Part shown: positions 25,940-33,212 of the stretch, in pieces
Numbering within the stretch: the first letter of the stretch is position 1
How the letters are laid out: the number at the start of each line of letters is the position of its first letter
Source of the DNA: an uncultured Eggerthellaceae bacterium
GTDB taxonomy: Bacteria; Actinomycetota; Coriobacteriia; Coriobacteriales; Eggerthellaceae
Reading direction: 5' to 3'
Length of the DNA stretch: 54,477 nucleotides
Assembly (NCBI GenBank): GCA_947650915.1
Contig: CANSWY010000011.1
Location: 1-54,477, forward strand
The notes under the pieces: generated by a model
The model's input: only the letters and a program-made list of their open reading frames with translations
Told to the model about the DNA's origin: nothing
The model's database searches: none
Made by a program: the position numbers and the translations under genes

Positions 25940-26443
25940 ATGGCAGAGATCGGTGATGTGGTGCGCATCCATTGCGTGGGAAGCCTAGATGACGGCTCTC
26001 TATTCTGTGATTCGCGAAAAGCAGGCGAGCCCATTGAATTCACCGTTGGATCTCAGACGCTTCTCGCCGCTCTGGAAGAAGCGGTGCTCGATATGGAGCC
26101 GGGGATGATGCGCAAGTTGCGAATACCGGCTGATAAGGCATACGGGCCCTATGATGAGTCATTGATCGAGGCGATTCCTAAAGCGCGATTCCCGGGTTGG
26201 GAGCGTCTTCCCCTTGGAGAGTATATCGAGGTGCAGACTACTGCTGGCATTTTGAGAGTCAGGGTGGCATCCATTGATGAGGAGTCAGTCAGGTTCGACC
26301 ATAATCATGAGCTTGCTGGGAAAGATCTTACATTCGACATCGAGCTTTTGGAGGTCGTGACACCTGACGCCATCGCACATGAGGCCCATGCAGCTGATTG
26401 CGGATGTGGATGCCAGCGGCTGAAAGCATCACTTCAGTCATGA
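25940..26443 (+). CDS. SlyD-type FKBP peptidyl-prolyl isomerase with metal-binding tail
   Basis: A 167-residue FKBP-fold prolyl cis-trans isomerase and chaperone. DHNHELAGKDLTFDIELLEV near 125-145 is the SlyD signature; an insert-in-flap domain occupies the middle. The C-terminal tail HEAHAADCGCGCQ has alternating His and Cys, like the nickel-binding tail of SlyD. Start ATG 25940 follows TTGGAG. It sits next to the molybdenum locus, so a role in folding or metal handling for those enzymes is plausible but unproven. The next gene overlaps its stop. Confidence 0.85.
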   Translation: MAEIGDVVRIHCVGSLDDGSLFCDSRKAGEPIEFTVGSQTLLAALEEAVLDMEPGMMRKLRIPADKAYGPYDESLIEAIPKARFPGWERLPLGEYIEVQTTAGILRVRVASIDEESVRFDHNHELAGKDLTFDIELLEVVTPDAIAHEAHAADCGCGCQRLKASLQS

Positions 26444-26721
26444 ACTGCGACCGTTCCATCATTGAAGAGCTCAAGTCTCAAGGGGCGCTCAAGGCGCTTG
26501 CGATCGTTTCATCCCATGAAGCGTCCGGAACGCTGTTGGCCAGTGATGGGTCAGAGTTGTACGAGTATGGTGGGTTCGGCAGCGGACGCTGGGTGCGCAA
26601 AGGCGACCTTCATGATGGCTCAGTCCTCTACTTAGGAAGTGCCACACATGCAGGTCATATCGAGCTGAAAGCCTATGCCGTGCTGATCGACGGTTCTTGG
26701 CATAGTGTGATCAATGTCTAG
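26440..26721 (+). CDS. Hypothetical protein overlapping the slyD-like gene
   Basis: A 93-residue protein whose ATG overlaps the upstream TGA (ATGA at 26440-26443), so translation is probably coupled. I do not recognise it. It opens NCDRSIIEELKSQGALKALAI and ends with a beta-rich half (YLGSATHAGHIELKAYAVLID). There is no signal peptide or membrane segment. Confidence 0.7.
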   Translation: MNCDRSIIEELKSQGALKALAIVSSHEASGTLLASDGSELYEYGGFGSGRWVRKGDLHDGSVLYLGSATHAGHIELKAYAVLIDGSWHSVINV

Positions 26722-27103
26722 CACTCATTTTTGAAATCATCAGACATCTCTATTGGTTTGGGATCCATCAGGCGGCAGCCGTTGCAGGCATGTTCATGAA
26801 TGGATGACTCTTGCACGATCGCGCGCGGCTGGGACTCGAACAGAGCAAGAGGTTCTGAAGAACTGTGGGTCATCGCATGATGGATGCAGCATGATCAACG
26901 GCACGTTTTGGCTTGATCGCAGAGCGATCACCCACTTCTCTATAGCAGCATCGTATCGGTCGGATATCTCGATATAGAAATATCTGTGCAATCTGATGAT
27001 CTTGATCTGGTGCTGCTTTGCAGTTTCCCCTAACTCATAAAAGCTGTCCGTTATTAAGAGGGCCCCTACTCATGAGTGCCTCTCAGCAATCGAGAGGAAT
27101 CTT
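26722..27103. other. Gene-poor gap
   Basis: About 380 bp with no convincing gene on either strand. Codons are interrupted in all frames, and I see no repeat of the REP families. It separates the transhydroxylase locus from the eroded RAYT region and is more AT-rich than the flanks, perhaps decayed mobile DNA. Confidence 0.4.
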
Positions 27104-27487
27104 ATGGGAAGAATCTATCAGACGCGCATTGTTGAGAATGGTGATTCGAGACAGTACATTGTTTCGGTTAAATGCGATTCTGAGAATGAAATCGAGGCAG
27201 TCGTCAACGAGACTCTTTATGAGGAAATCGTAGCTTTGCAATGAGAGATTTGGCGCCTAGAACGCAGAGATTCGCGACACTGCGTTCATATTGAGAGGAT
27301 TCCTGATTGCTATCTGCCGCACGCTAGAGAGACAAAGACTCCTGAGGAGATAGTGATCGAAAGCTGCGAGGGCGATCTGTTGAACAATGCTCTAGCAGAG
27401 ATCCCAGATAAGCAACGCAGAAGATTTATCTTGCGTCATGAGCACAGGATGTCGCTCAAGGAGATCGCACGCCTCGAAGGATGCAGC
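27104..27487 (+). pseudogene. Conjugative-element-type sigma factor, broken twice
   Basis: ATG 27104 follows GAGAGGAAT and starts a protein resembling the sigma-70-like factors of integrative elements. The frame ends at TGA 27242-27244 after 46 codons (..IVALQ), but reading through it continues seamlessly as EIWRLERRDSRH, PEEIVIES and the region-4-like IPDKQRRRFILRHEHRMSLK. TGA probably replaced CGA (Arg). The protein is then cut at 27485 by the B-family palindrome, losing the end of the HTH. One nonsense change and one truncation make it a pseudogene. Confidence 0.7.
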
Positions 27488-27515
27488 AACCCAATGGGGA
27501 CGGGGCTGTTGGGCG
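27488..27515. repeat. B-family REP, 3' side of RAYT 1
   Basis: AACCCAATGGGGACGGGGCT followed by GTTGGG; CCCAAT and the trailing TTGGG form the outer stem. It interrupts the sigma-factor frame and pairs with the inverted copy at 28359-28383. Confidence 0.8.
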
Positions 27516-27535
27516 CACGCAGAGGCTCCTGTTGC

Positions 27536-28299
27536 CTATTTCAAGCGGCATGCTCTTCTGGTCACACCCCGGCCGATCCCTGTCATCCGCTCAAGCTGCC
27601 TTGTCGACAGCCCCAACGCGTAGAGATGCGCTATCGCTCGGTCTCTTTCTGAGCGCTCCATCAAGGGGACCGCTTCGGCGAAGCCTTCGCCGCATTCGAT
27701 GCGCGCGATGCGGCGCGCGCATTCATCATCGACCCTGCGCCTGTGCGTCGGCGCCTCGACCATGCCCAGATGGACATCCTCGGCATGGAACCTCTTGAAG
27801 CCCTCCGGTCCGCCGAACAGGTCGACGATCCCATCCATGTGAGCGTGCGCGGGCCATCCATGAAGAGCGGATAGCTTGACCAACGATACCGGGCAGGATC
27901 TTCGAACCCTTTGTCCCGACAGTTCAGATGGATGTATCTGACGGCTTCCATCAGATACGCATCGCTTTCTATGGGAAAGCTCGCGAACCGCTCCTGGAAG
28001 ACCGGCCCCACATGGCCGTTCTTGCGATTGAACCTGGACGCATGACCTGAGCAGAGCCAATGGATGGCTTTCTGGAGTGAAGAGAGGTCCGCGGCCTTCG
28101 TCACGAGATGGACATGGTTGTCCATGAGGCACCATGCAGGGGCCTCGACCATCTCGTCGCTGCGCCTTGCAGCATCATCCAGGCCACGGAGAAAACGGGT
28201 CCTATCATCGTCATCTTCGAACAGCGCCCGCCGTCCCGCTCCGCGCATCGTCACATGGTACCAACCGCTCTCCGAAGCCTGCCGTGCACGTCTGGTCAT
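27536..28299 (-). pseudogene. REP-associated tyrosine transposase (RAYT 1), frameshifted
   Basis: A Y1/IS200-like transposase. It opens GWYHVTMRGAGRRALFEDDDD, carries the HUH motif as DNHVHLV and the tyrosine in VRYIHLN. It reads well from 28299 to about 27850, then the frame is lost; the expected continuation (MDGIVDLFGG...) resumes in another frame and runs to 27536, ending with an HTH-like LSTRQLERMTGIGRGV. The shift lies between about 27837 and 27860. Inverted B-family REPs flank it. It resembles the intact RAYT 2 at 35476. Confidence 0.8.
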
Positions 28300-28358
28300 C
28301 TATCGCGTCCTCCGCCCCTCGTCCCACCTGGCGTTCGAGAGGAGCATTCTACGTCAAC

Positions 28359-28383
28359 CCGATAGCCCCGTCCCCAATGGGTT
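28359..28383. repeat. B-family REP, 5' side of RAYT 1
   Basis: The complement reads AACCCATTGGGGACGGGGCT and then ATCGGG. It is inverted relative to 27488-27515, so the two enclose RAYT 1 as in canonical REP-RAYT units. Confidence 0.8.
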
Positions 28384-28476
28384 CCAGGTCTTCCTCGGCG
28401 AGCCTATGGGTGCGCTCGAGGCGGTCGGCGGTGTGCTCATCGTCGGCGGGGCTGTGGCGGGGACGATGGGTAAGGC
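28384..28476 (+). pseudogene. EamA/DMT-transporter-like C-terminal remnant
   Basis: Directly after the palindrome the plus strand reads FQVFLGEPMGALEAVGGVLI followed by VGGAVAG. This is the typical ending of EamA-family metabolite transporters (helix 9 edge with GE.., then a final hydrophobic helix). No upstream part survives, so I read it as the tail of a gene truncated by the RAYT/REP unit. Confidence 0.45.
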
Positions 28477-28487
28477 GCCATGCTGTT

Positions 28488-28512
28488 GGAACAGGGGTCG
28501 GTTCCCCGTTCC
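28488..28512. repeat. REP palindrome, F family
   Basis: GGAACAGGGGTCGGTTCCCC followed by GTTCC; GGAAC/GTTCC outer stem, GGGGTCGG core. Its inverted partner is at 28661-28685. A further imperfect hairpin (CGCTGCCCAG/CTGGACAGCG, 28539-28564) lies between them. Confidence 0.6.
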
Positions 28513-28631
28513 ACTCTCTCACGGATAGGGAGGCTCAGCGCTGCCCAGTGATCCCTGGACAGCGCGGGATACAGGGTATGCCTGAAGGGTGTTGGGAAGG
28601 GTCGTCTTGCTCAGACATCGCTGCACTCTTT

Positions 28632-30005
28632 TTACGTGTATGCGTGGGCCCGCATCATCTGGAACGCGGAACCGACCCCTGTTCCGGACAGCTGCGCTGC
28701 CCCGCTTACGAGCGCACTCGTCCCGACGTTGAGGGAGGAAGCGCCGTCGGCCAGGCTCAAGCCGCCCTCTCGCAGTTGACGCGCACCCGCCGCGGCGCCC
28801 TCCACCGCGCTGGCGACCGACCCGATGCCGTCAGTGACGCTATGGATGCCGAATAGAAGCGTATCGGGGGTCTCGCTATCGCCCAGCGCCTCTTCCACGT
28901 GGGCCAGGCCCGTCTCGACGGCATGCGCCGCCCCGGCTATGTTGCCGTCGCCGGAGCCGCCGCTGCCGTCCAGTGCGCTCCTCGCGCGGCTGATTCCCTC
29001 CGAAAGGGCATGACTCTCGGCGACAGGCAGCAGGTTCGCCTCGATGGCGGCCATAGCCGCTTCGGCGGGAAGGGTTCCGGTCCTCCATTGAGCAATGATC
29101 CTAGCAATGCCGCTTTCCAGATTCCTGGCCGCATCCTCGGCGTCGGCCAGGCCGGAATTCACGCTCTGAGCCCCGGCGGCAACGGCCGAGGAGGCCTCCT
29201 TCGCCGCACCGATACCTTCCTTGAGCTCCTTTGCGCCCGTTTCCACCGATGAAGCCGCCTCCATCAGCGTGATGCCGCTACTTCCATTCAACCTTCGATC
29301 CAGTTCGTTCAAACCGCCGGCCAGCTCGCCCGAACCGCTGGCTATCTCGCCCAAACCGCTGGCTAGCTTACCGGCTCCACCAGAGAGCGCAGATGCCCCC
29401 GCAGCCAACTCGCAGGTGCCGTCCTTCAGCTGGCCAGCCCCGTCGACGGCATCGGAGAATCCCTCCTTCGCATCGTAGAGTCCCTCGGCCAGCGCCTCTC
29501 CGTACTGGGCGCCGATCTTCGCGTTGACCGTCTCATGCAGTGCCATCTCCATCTTCGATGAGAGTGTCGAGAGCATGAAGTTCTTCCTCATATTGCTGAA
29601 GAAGGTGATGCGAGCGGTTTCCGGCGAGGAGGTCTGACCTGCCGCTACGCGCTCGCTGAAGTCGGCAGGGATCACCACGGCCATGTAGTATTCGCTGTTC
29701 TCGATCCCTGATCCGATGAGCTCCGGTCCTTCGGTTGTCCAAAGCGCGGAGTCGTCTTCCTGGATGGCCTCGATCAGCTCGGCGCCATAGTTCTTCCATG
29801 CGTCATCGACGGGTACCCCCTCGTCCAGGTTCACCACTGCGACGGGGAGCTCCCTCATCTTCTCGTAGGGGTCCATGAACACGTTGACGTACAGAAGGCC
29901 GAACAGTGCCGCTATGAGCGGTACCGCCACGAGACCGACGTACGTCAGGGGGTTTCTACGGGCGGTGGCGAATGCGTCTCGCAGAACAGAGACGATGGAG
30001 CTCAT
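28632..30005 (-). CDS. YhgE/Pip-family protein, N-terminal half only
   Basis: 457 residues. An N-terminal TM helix (VGLVAVPLIAALFGLLYVNV) is followed by the YhgE/Pip extracytoplasmic domain (LPVAVVNLDEG, YYMAVVIPADFS) and a long stretch of helical repeats rich in SG.GEL, AxGA and LxxG patterns, the 'X-heptad' region. The membrane domain that should follow is absent. The last normal residues (SGAAQLSG) run into the F-family palindrome at 28661-28685, which supplies the final 16 codons. GGAGGAAAG precedes ATG 30005. A separate C-terminal half lies at 11256. It may be non-functional, or a secreted-domain remnant still expressed. Confidence 0.7.
   Translation of the reverse strand: MSSIVSVLRDAFATARRNPLTYVGLVAVPLIAALFGLLYVNVFMDPYEKMRELPVAVVNLDEGVPVDDAWKNYGAELIEAIQEDDSALWTTEGPELIGSGIENSEYYMAVVIPADFSERVAAGQTSSPETARITFFSNMRKNFMLSTLSSKMEMALHETVNAKIGAQYGEALAEGLYDAKEGFSDAVDGAGQLKDGTCELAAGASALSGGAGKLASGLGEIASGSGELAGGLNELDRRLNGSSGITLMEAASSVETGAKELKEGIGAAKEASSAVAAGAQSVNSGLADAEDAARNLESGIARIIAQWRTGTLPAEAAMAAIEANLLPVAESHALSEGISRARSALDGSGGSGDGNIAGAAHAVETGLAHVEEALGDSETPDTLLFGIHSVTDGIGSVASAVEGAAAGARQLREGGLSLADGASSLNVGTSALVSGAAQLSGTGVGSAFQMMRAHAYT
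28661..28685. repeat. REP palindrome, F family (inverted), overlapping the YhgE 3' end
   Basis: Complement reads GGAACAGGGGTCGGTTCCGC then GTTCC. It provides the last codons of the truncated YhgE reading frame. Confidence 0.6.
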
Positions 30006-30033
30006 ATCTGCTTTCCTCCAGGCTCTAAGTCGA

Positions 30034-30055
30034 GTATGATCAAAAAAAATCATAC
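30034..30055. promoter_or_regulatory. Probable TetR operator in divergent promoter region
   Basis: Perfect palindrome arms GTATGAT and ATCATAC around an A-rich centre (CAAAAAAA), in the 109-bp gap between the divergent YhgE-like and TetR genes. This is the arrangement typical for a TetR protein controlling its own gene and the neighbour. Confidence 0.6.
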
Positions 30056-30114
30056 AAATGTAAGAAAAGTAAATCTATAGACACATCTCCAATGTGTATG
30101 GATTTGGAGGAACC

Positions 30115-30690
30115 ATGGGGAAAAAGAGCGATGAGACGAAGAACGCTCTGGCCGACGCCTTGCTAACGATTCTCCTCGAAGGCGAACGCGGCGCCATAAC
30201 AGTGAAGCTGGTCTCGGAAAGGGCCGGGGTGGACCGACAGACTTTCTACTACCATTTCAGGGGAATGGAGGAGCTCGTCGGCTACCTTTCTGAAAGGGAG
30301 ACGAGCGCGTTAGCTGCGCAGATCGGCCATGATGCGTCCTTCGATGAGTTCGTAGGCAGGCTCGTCGACCAGATATCTGCGAGGCAGCGGGTTTTCAGGG
30401 CGCTGCTCGACCGGTTCGGGCGGCCAACGCTGAGGAGCCTGTTGCACGAGAGAGCGACCGGGCTCCTGCGGATCTACGCGCACCAAGAGCTTGCCGATGT
30501 CGAACGGCGGATCGGGTCCCGGTACCGAGACGAGGCGGTGGAATATTGCGTTCGCGCGTCAGCGTCGATGCTCGAGGCGTGGATAACAGGCGAGCTGGAC
30601 ATGGACGAAGAGCGCCTCAAGGCTTTCCTTGCTAGGTCGTTCAGGCAACAAATGATCGGGGTGCAGGCGCTGGGCAAGCATCTTTCGTGA
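30115..30690 (+). CDS. TetR family regulator, divergent from YhgE half
   Basis: A 191-residue TetR protein. The HTH region is KNALADALLTILLEGERGAI, then VSERAGVDRQTFYYHFRGMEEL. The C-terminal region is helical. ATG 30115 follows TTGGAGG. Regulation of the adjacent YhgE gene through the palindrome at 30034-30055 is likely; YhgE-like transporters are often paired with such regulators. Confidence 0.85.
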   Translation: MGKKSDETKNALADALLTILLEGERGAITVKLVSERAGVDRQTFYYHFRGMEELVGYLSERETSALAAQIGHDASFDEFVGRLVDQISARQRVFRALLDRFGRPTLRSLLHERATGLLRIYAHQELADVERRIGSRYRDEAVEYCVRASASMLEAWITGELDMDEERLKAFLARSFRQQMIGVQALGKHLS

Positions 30691-30718
30691 GCGCTAAGGA
30701 ATTGCACGAGGGATAAAC

Positions 30719-30773
30719 GTGAACAGGGGACGTAGCACTGTTCACCCTGTTTCCGTTCCGTCCCCTGTTCGCC
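30719..30773. repeat. E-family composite REP
   Basis: GTGAACAGGGGACGTAGCAC with CTGTTCAC closes an inner stem, and a second inverted copy ends CGTCCCCTGTTC. The core GGGGACGTAG is shared with the A-D families in its GGGACG part. Confidence 0.75.
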
Positions 30774-30798
30774 CTGCGCAGGGAAGCGGGTCGCTATC

Positions 30799-30870
30799 CC
30801 TGCCTCAGGCACAGAAGGAGATGCCGCATGTTCTTGCCGAGTCGGTGCGCTGTGGCGATGCCCTCGTCAT
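30799..30870. repeat. 72-bp direct repeat (copy 1), gene-tail remnant
   Basis: Identical to 36319-36390 over 72 bp. On the minus strand one frame reads DEGIATAHRLGKNMRHLLLC, which resembles the C-terminus of a flavodoxin-fold NAD(P)H-dependent reductase; I treat that as possible. An E-family REP lies 26 bp to the left here, while a C-family REP lies 7 bp to the left of the other copy. A half A-family palindrome follows at about 30885-30896. Confidence 0.7.
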
Positions 30871-30936
30871 CGCTCATCACATTCCCTGTGTTGCCAGAGC
30901 ATCGGAGCGTTGGCGCGAGCGGAAGAGAAGCGAAGA

Positions 30937-30968
30937 GAAAACCCGCCGGCTTTGCGGGGCTGACGGGC
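30937..30968 (-). terminator. Terminator of the AAA ATPase gene
   Basis: On the minus strand GCCCGTCAGC and GCCGGCGGG form an imperfect GC-rich stem followed by TTTTCTC, just downstream of the stop at 30993. Confidence 0.55.
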
Positions 30969-30992
30969 TTAGGAGCGGAGGCTGTGCGAGCC

Positions 30993-32189
30993 CTATTCGG
31001 ACGCTGTCAGCCAGGTGGCCAAGTCGCGCACCTCGATGCCCTCGTAGGTGTAGATGCCGTGATGCGTGTTGGCGATGATGAGCTTGGGGTAAGCATCCCG
31101 AACGGCGAGCAACGGCGCGCATTCGCGCTCGAATGTGGCCGAGTCAGAGATGCTGTCGCTCACCTGGATGTAGACCTTCTCGCTTCGGCGCATGGCCACG
31201 AAGTCGATCTCCTTCTCGTAGAGCATCCCGGCGTAGACCTCGTATCCGCGCCTCATGAGCTCGATGGCGACCATGTTCTCGTAGATGCGCCCGTAGTCCA
31301 TGTTGCGCGTTCCCAGCTTCGCGTAGCGGAATGAGTGGTCGGCCAGGTAGTATTTGTTCCCCGAGGAGAGGTAGCGCTTGCCGCGCGTGTCATAGCGGCG
31401 CATCTTGTAGAAGGCGAAGGCGTTGCAGAGATAGCCCAGATATGAGCTGACGGTCTTGTCGTCGGCTTTGGATCCCATCGCCCCCAGGGAGTCGGCGACG
31501 CTCTTCGCTGAGGTCACGTTCGACACGTTGTCCATCAGGAAGTCCGCCACGCGGTCGAGGGCGTCCACGTTGCGAATGCCGTGCTTCTGGCGGATGTCGC
31601 GCACGATGAGCGTGTCGAACACGTCGGCAACATAGGAGTAGCGCGCCTCGTCGGTCCGGTAGGCATAGGAGCCGGGCATGCCGCCTTCGAGAGCATAGCG
31701 CTCGAAGGCCTCTCCGGGGTCTTCCAGCTCGTAGTACTCCATGAACTCCAAAAGCGAGAACGGGTAGACGGGAACCGAGAAGGTGCGCCCGGTGAACAGC
31801 GTCGCCAGATCGCTGCTCATGAGGAAGGCGTTGGAACCGGTGAGGTAGATGTCATAGCGCTCGGAGGCATGCAGGCTGTTCACGGCGCGCTCGAAGCCCT
31901 CGCACATCTGCACCTCGTCGATGATGATGTAGTTGGCCGCGCCTTCAGCATAGCGCGCTTCGATGTGCTCGTGCAGGGCGCGCCATTCCATCAGGGGCTC
32001 GAACTCGGCGAGGTTGAAGTTCACCTGGATGACGTTCGCGCTCGGGTCGCGCTCGCGCACGTCTCGGGCGAACGCCTCCAAGAGTTTCGACTTGCCGCAG
32101 CGGCGCACGCCCGTGACCACCTTGATGTCGGGTGTCCCCTCTACCTCGGCGAGCCTCGACAAGTAGGCTTCGCGGCGGATCAGGCGCAT
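30993..32189 (-). CDS. AAA-type ATPase with DUF4143
   Basis: A 398-residue protein. Walker A GVRRCGKS near residue 27, Walker B as YIIIDEVQ near 86, and sensor-like LTGSNA identify an archaeal-type AAA/ATPase; the second half, with VIRDIRQKH-like and DFVAMRR motifs, matches DUF4143, a restriction-endonuclease-like fold with the DFV residue set. Function of this widespread family is unclear; members have been proposed as toxin-like or mobile proteins. A 41-bp inverted repeat lies directly upstream. Confidence 0.85.
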   Translation of the reverse strand: MRLIRREAYLSRLAEVEGTPDIKVVTGVRRCGKSKLLEAFARDVRERDPSANVIQVNFNLAEFEPLMEWRALHEHIEARYAEGAANYIIIDEVQMCEGFERAVNSLHASERYDIYLTGSNAFLMSSDLATLFTGRTFSVPVYPFSLLEFMEYYELEDPGEAFERYALEGGMPGSYAYRTDEARYSYVADVFDTLIVRDIRQKHGIRNVDALDRVADFLMDNVSNVTSAKSVADSLGAMGSKADDKTVSSYLGYLCNAFAFYKMRRYDTRGKRYLSSGNKYYLADHSFRYAKLGTRNMDYGRIYENMVAIELMRRGYEVYAGMLYEKEIDFVAMRRSEKVYIQVSDSISDSATFERECAPLLAVRDAYPKLIIANTHHGIYTYEGIEVRDLATWLTASE

Positions 32190-32198
32190 GGCGGTCTC

Positions 32199-32239
32199 CT
32201 ATTCCGAAAAAATCAGCACAATTCATTTTCTCGGAATAG
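32199..32239. promoter_or_regulatory. Inverted repeat upstream of the ATPase
   Basis: CTATTCCGA (32199-32207) and TCGGAATAG (32231-32239) are perfect arms 23 nt apart, beginning 10 bp before the ATPase start codon. It is an AT-rich island in GC-rich DNA, so operator or promoter function is likely. Such an arrangement is also seen at some integration sites. Confidence 0.5.
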
Positions 32240-32316
32240 GATGCTTCATGCAAGATGCAAGGCGGAGAGAAAGCCCCCCGACCCGAAGGCCGCCTTGGGC
32301 CTAACGCAGGGGACCT

Positions 32317-32393
32317 AACACAGGGGACGGTTCCCTGTGTTGTTTACCGGCGCTAGGCGATCAGCATCAACGCATATAACCGTCCCCTGTGTT
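32317..32393. repeat. Composite A-family REP pair (copy 3)
   Basis: Third 77-bp composite, same orientation as 5303 and 11114, with spacer GGCGCTAGGCGATCAGCATC intact and a few changes in the right arm (CGCATATAACCGTCCCC). A partial A arm (ACGCAGGGGAC) precedes it at about 32304. Confidence 0.85.
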
Positions 32394-32400
32394 ACTCCCA

Positions 32401-32567
32401 TGCAGGACAAAGCGGGTTCCGCCAAGCGCTACAACCGGGAATGGACGCGCATCTCCGGCATACCCCTTCTCTGGATAGAAGGAGCCGGTCATAACTCGGA
32501 CACCGACAAGCCCGAAGCGGTGAACGAGGCGATCGAGGGCTTCATGGAATCATGCGGCAGAGGGTGA
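32401..32567 (+). pseudogene. Alpha/beta hydrolase C-terminal remnant
   Basis: The frame after the palindrome reads IPLLWIEGAGHNSDTDKPEA followed by VNEAIEGF, the characteristic end of an alpha/beta hydrolase with the catalytic His in GAGHN. The rest of the enzyme is missing; the upstream codons belong to the REP. I read it as a truncated gene. Confidence 0.6.
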
Positions 32568-32592
32568 CGGAGTGGGTCTAGGGCGTTTAGCC

Positions 32593-33144
32593 CTAATCAT
32601 CTAGCAGCGGATTGTGCTTCATGCGCAATCCACGATCCAGGCCGGCAAGGATGCCTGCTATGCCGAGGAAAGCATTGAGCCACTCAGGAAATCCGACAGT
32701 CGGCATCGACCAGCCCGTCAAATAACCAATGGAGTTAAGCAGGTTCGGTATCTGCGTCACCAGAGCTATTGCAAGGACGATCCACGCCGCAGCTGCCAAG
32801 AGCATGCTCGCAACAGGGTGCTTCCTTCCGAAAGAAAGCCGGCGGTCTTCCGCTGTGCCAGGCAATGGCGCAAGCGGCCGAGGCCTTTGCCCATGCGGTA
32901 TAAGCCTCGCAGTTTTCATGCCATTAAGCGCCATCGCCGCCTCGATCGTTGCATCTCCTATATCGAAAGAGACGGGAGAGCTCCCCTCTTCCACAAGACG
33001 GTCGTCGCGATAGAGACGCACCCTTTCTTTGATACCGAAGAAATCGACTTCGACGACATATCGCGCATCACCGTAATCGACTCCGTACAGCCCGCGCCAG
33101 AAAATGTCAGAAAACTTAGATGGTCGAAGCGCGCTCATTTCCAT
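32593..33144 (-). CDS. Small membrane protein, unknown
   Basis: A 183-residue protein. The first 100 residues are soluble and beta-rich (ARYVVEVDFFGIKERVRLYR), then two hydrophobic helices (ASMLLAAAAWIVLAIALVTQ and the LNAFLGIAGILAG segment) near the C-terminus. ATG 33144 follows AAAAGGAGA. Divergent from the TetR gene at 33213, which may regulate it. I do not recognise a family. Confidence 0.72.
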   Translation of the reverse strand: MEMSALRPSKFSDIFWRGLYGVDYGDARYVVEVDFFGIKERVRLYRDDRLVEEGSSPVSFDIGDATIEAAMALNGMKTARLIPHGQRPRPLAPLPGTAEDRRLSFGRKHPVASMLLAAAAWIVLAIALVTQIPNLLNSIGYLTGWSMPTVGFPEWLNAFLGIAGILAGLDRGLRMKHNPLLDD

Positions 33145-33164
33145 CGGTCTCCTTTTTAGTACAC

Positions 33165-33192
33165 TTGTATTTTGTTGCAGATGTATTATAAC
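33165..33192 (+). promoter_or_regulatory. Possible promoter of the TetR gene
   Basis: TTGTAT, 16 nt, TATAAC, ending about 20 bp before the TetR start, in an AT-rich divergent gap. Only a sequence-pattern match. Confidence 0.35.
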
Positions 33193-33212
33193 CAGAAAGG
33201 GGGCGAACGGGA

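Noticed and set aside
26753-26991. Small frames that might be an IS5-like transposase remnant
   Set aside because: The motif similarity is too weak and frames are interrupted.
28064-28528. Plus-strand open frame opposite RAYT 1
   Set aside because: Only its last part has protein character (the EamA tail); the rest is antisense to the transposase.
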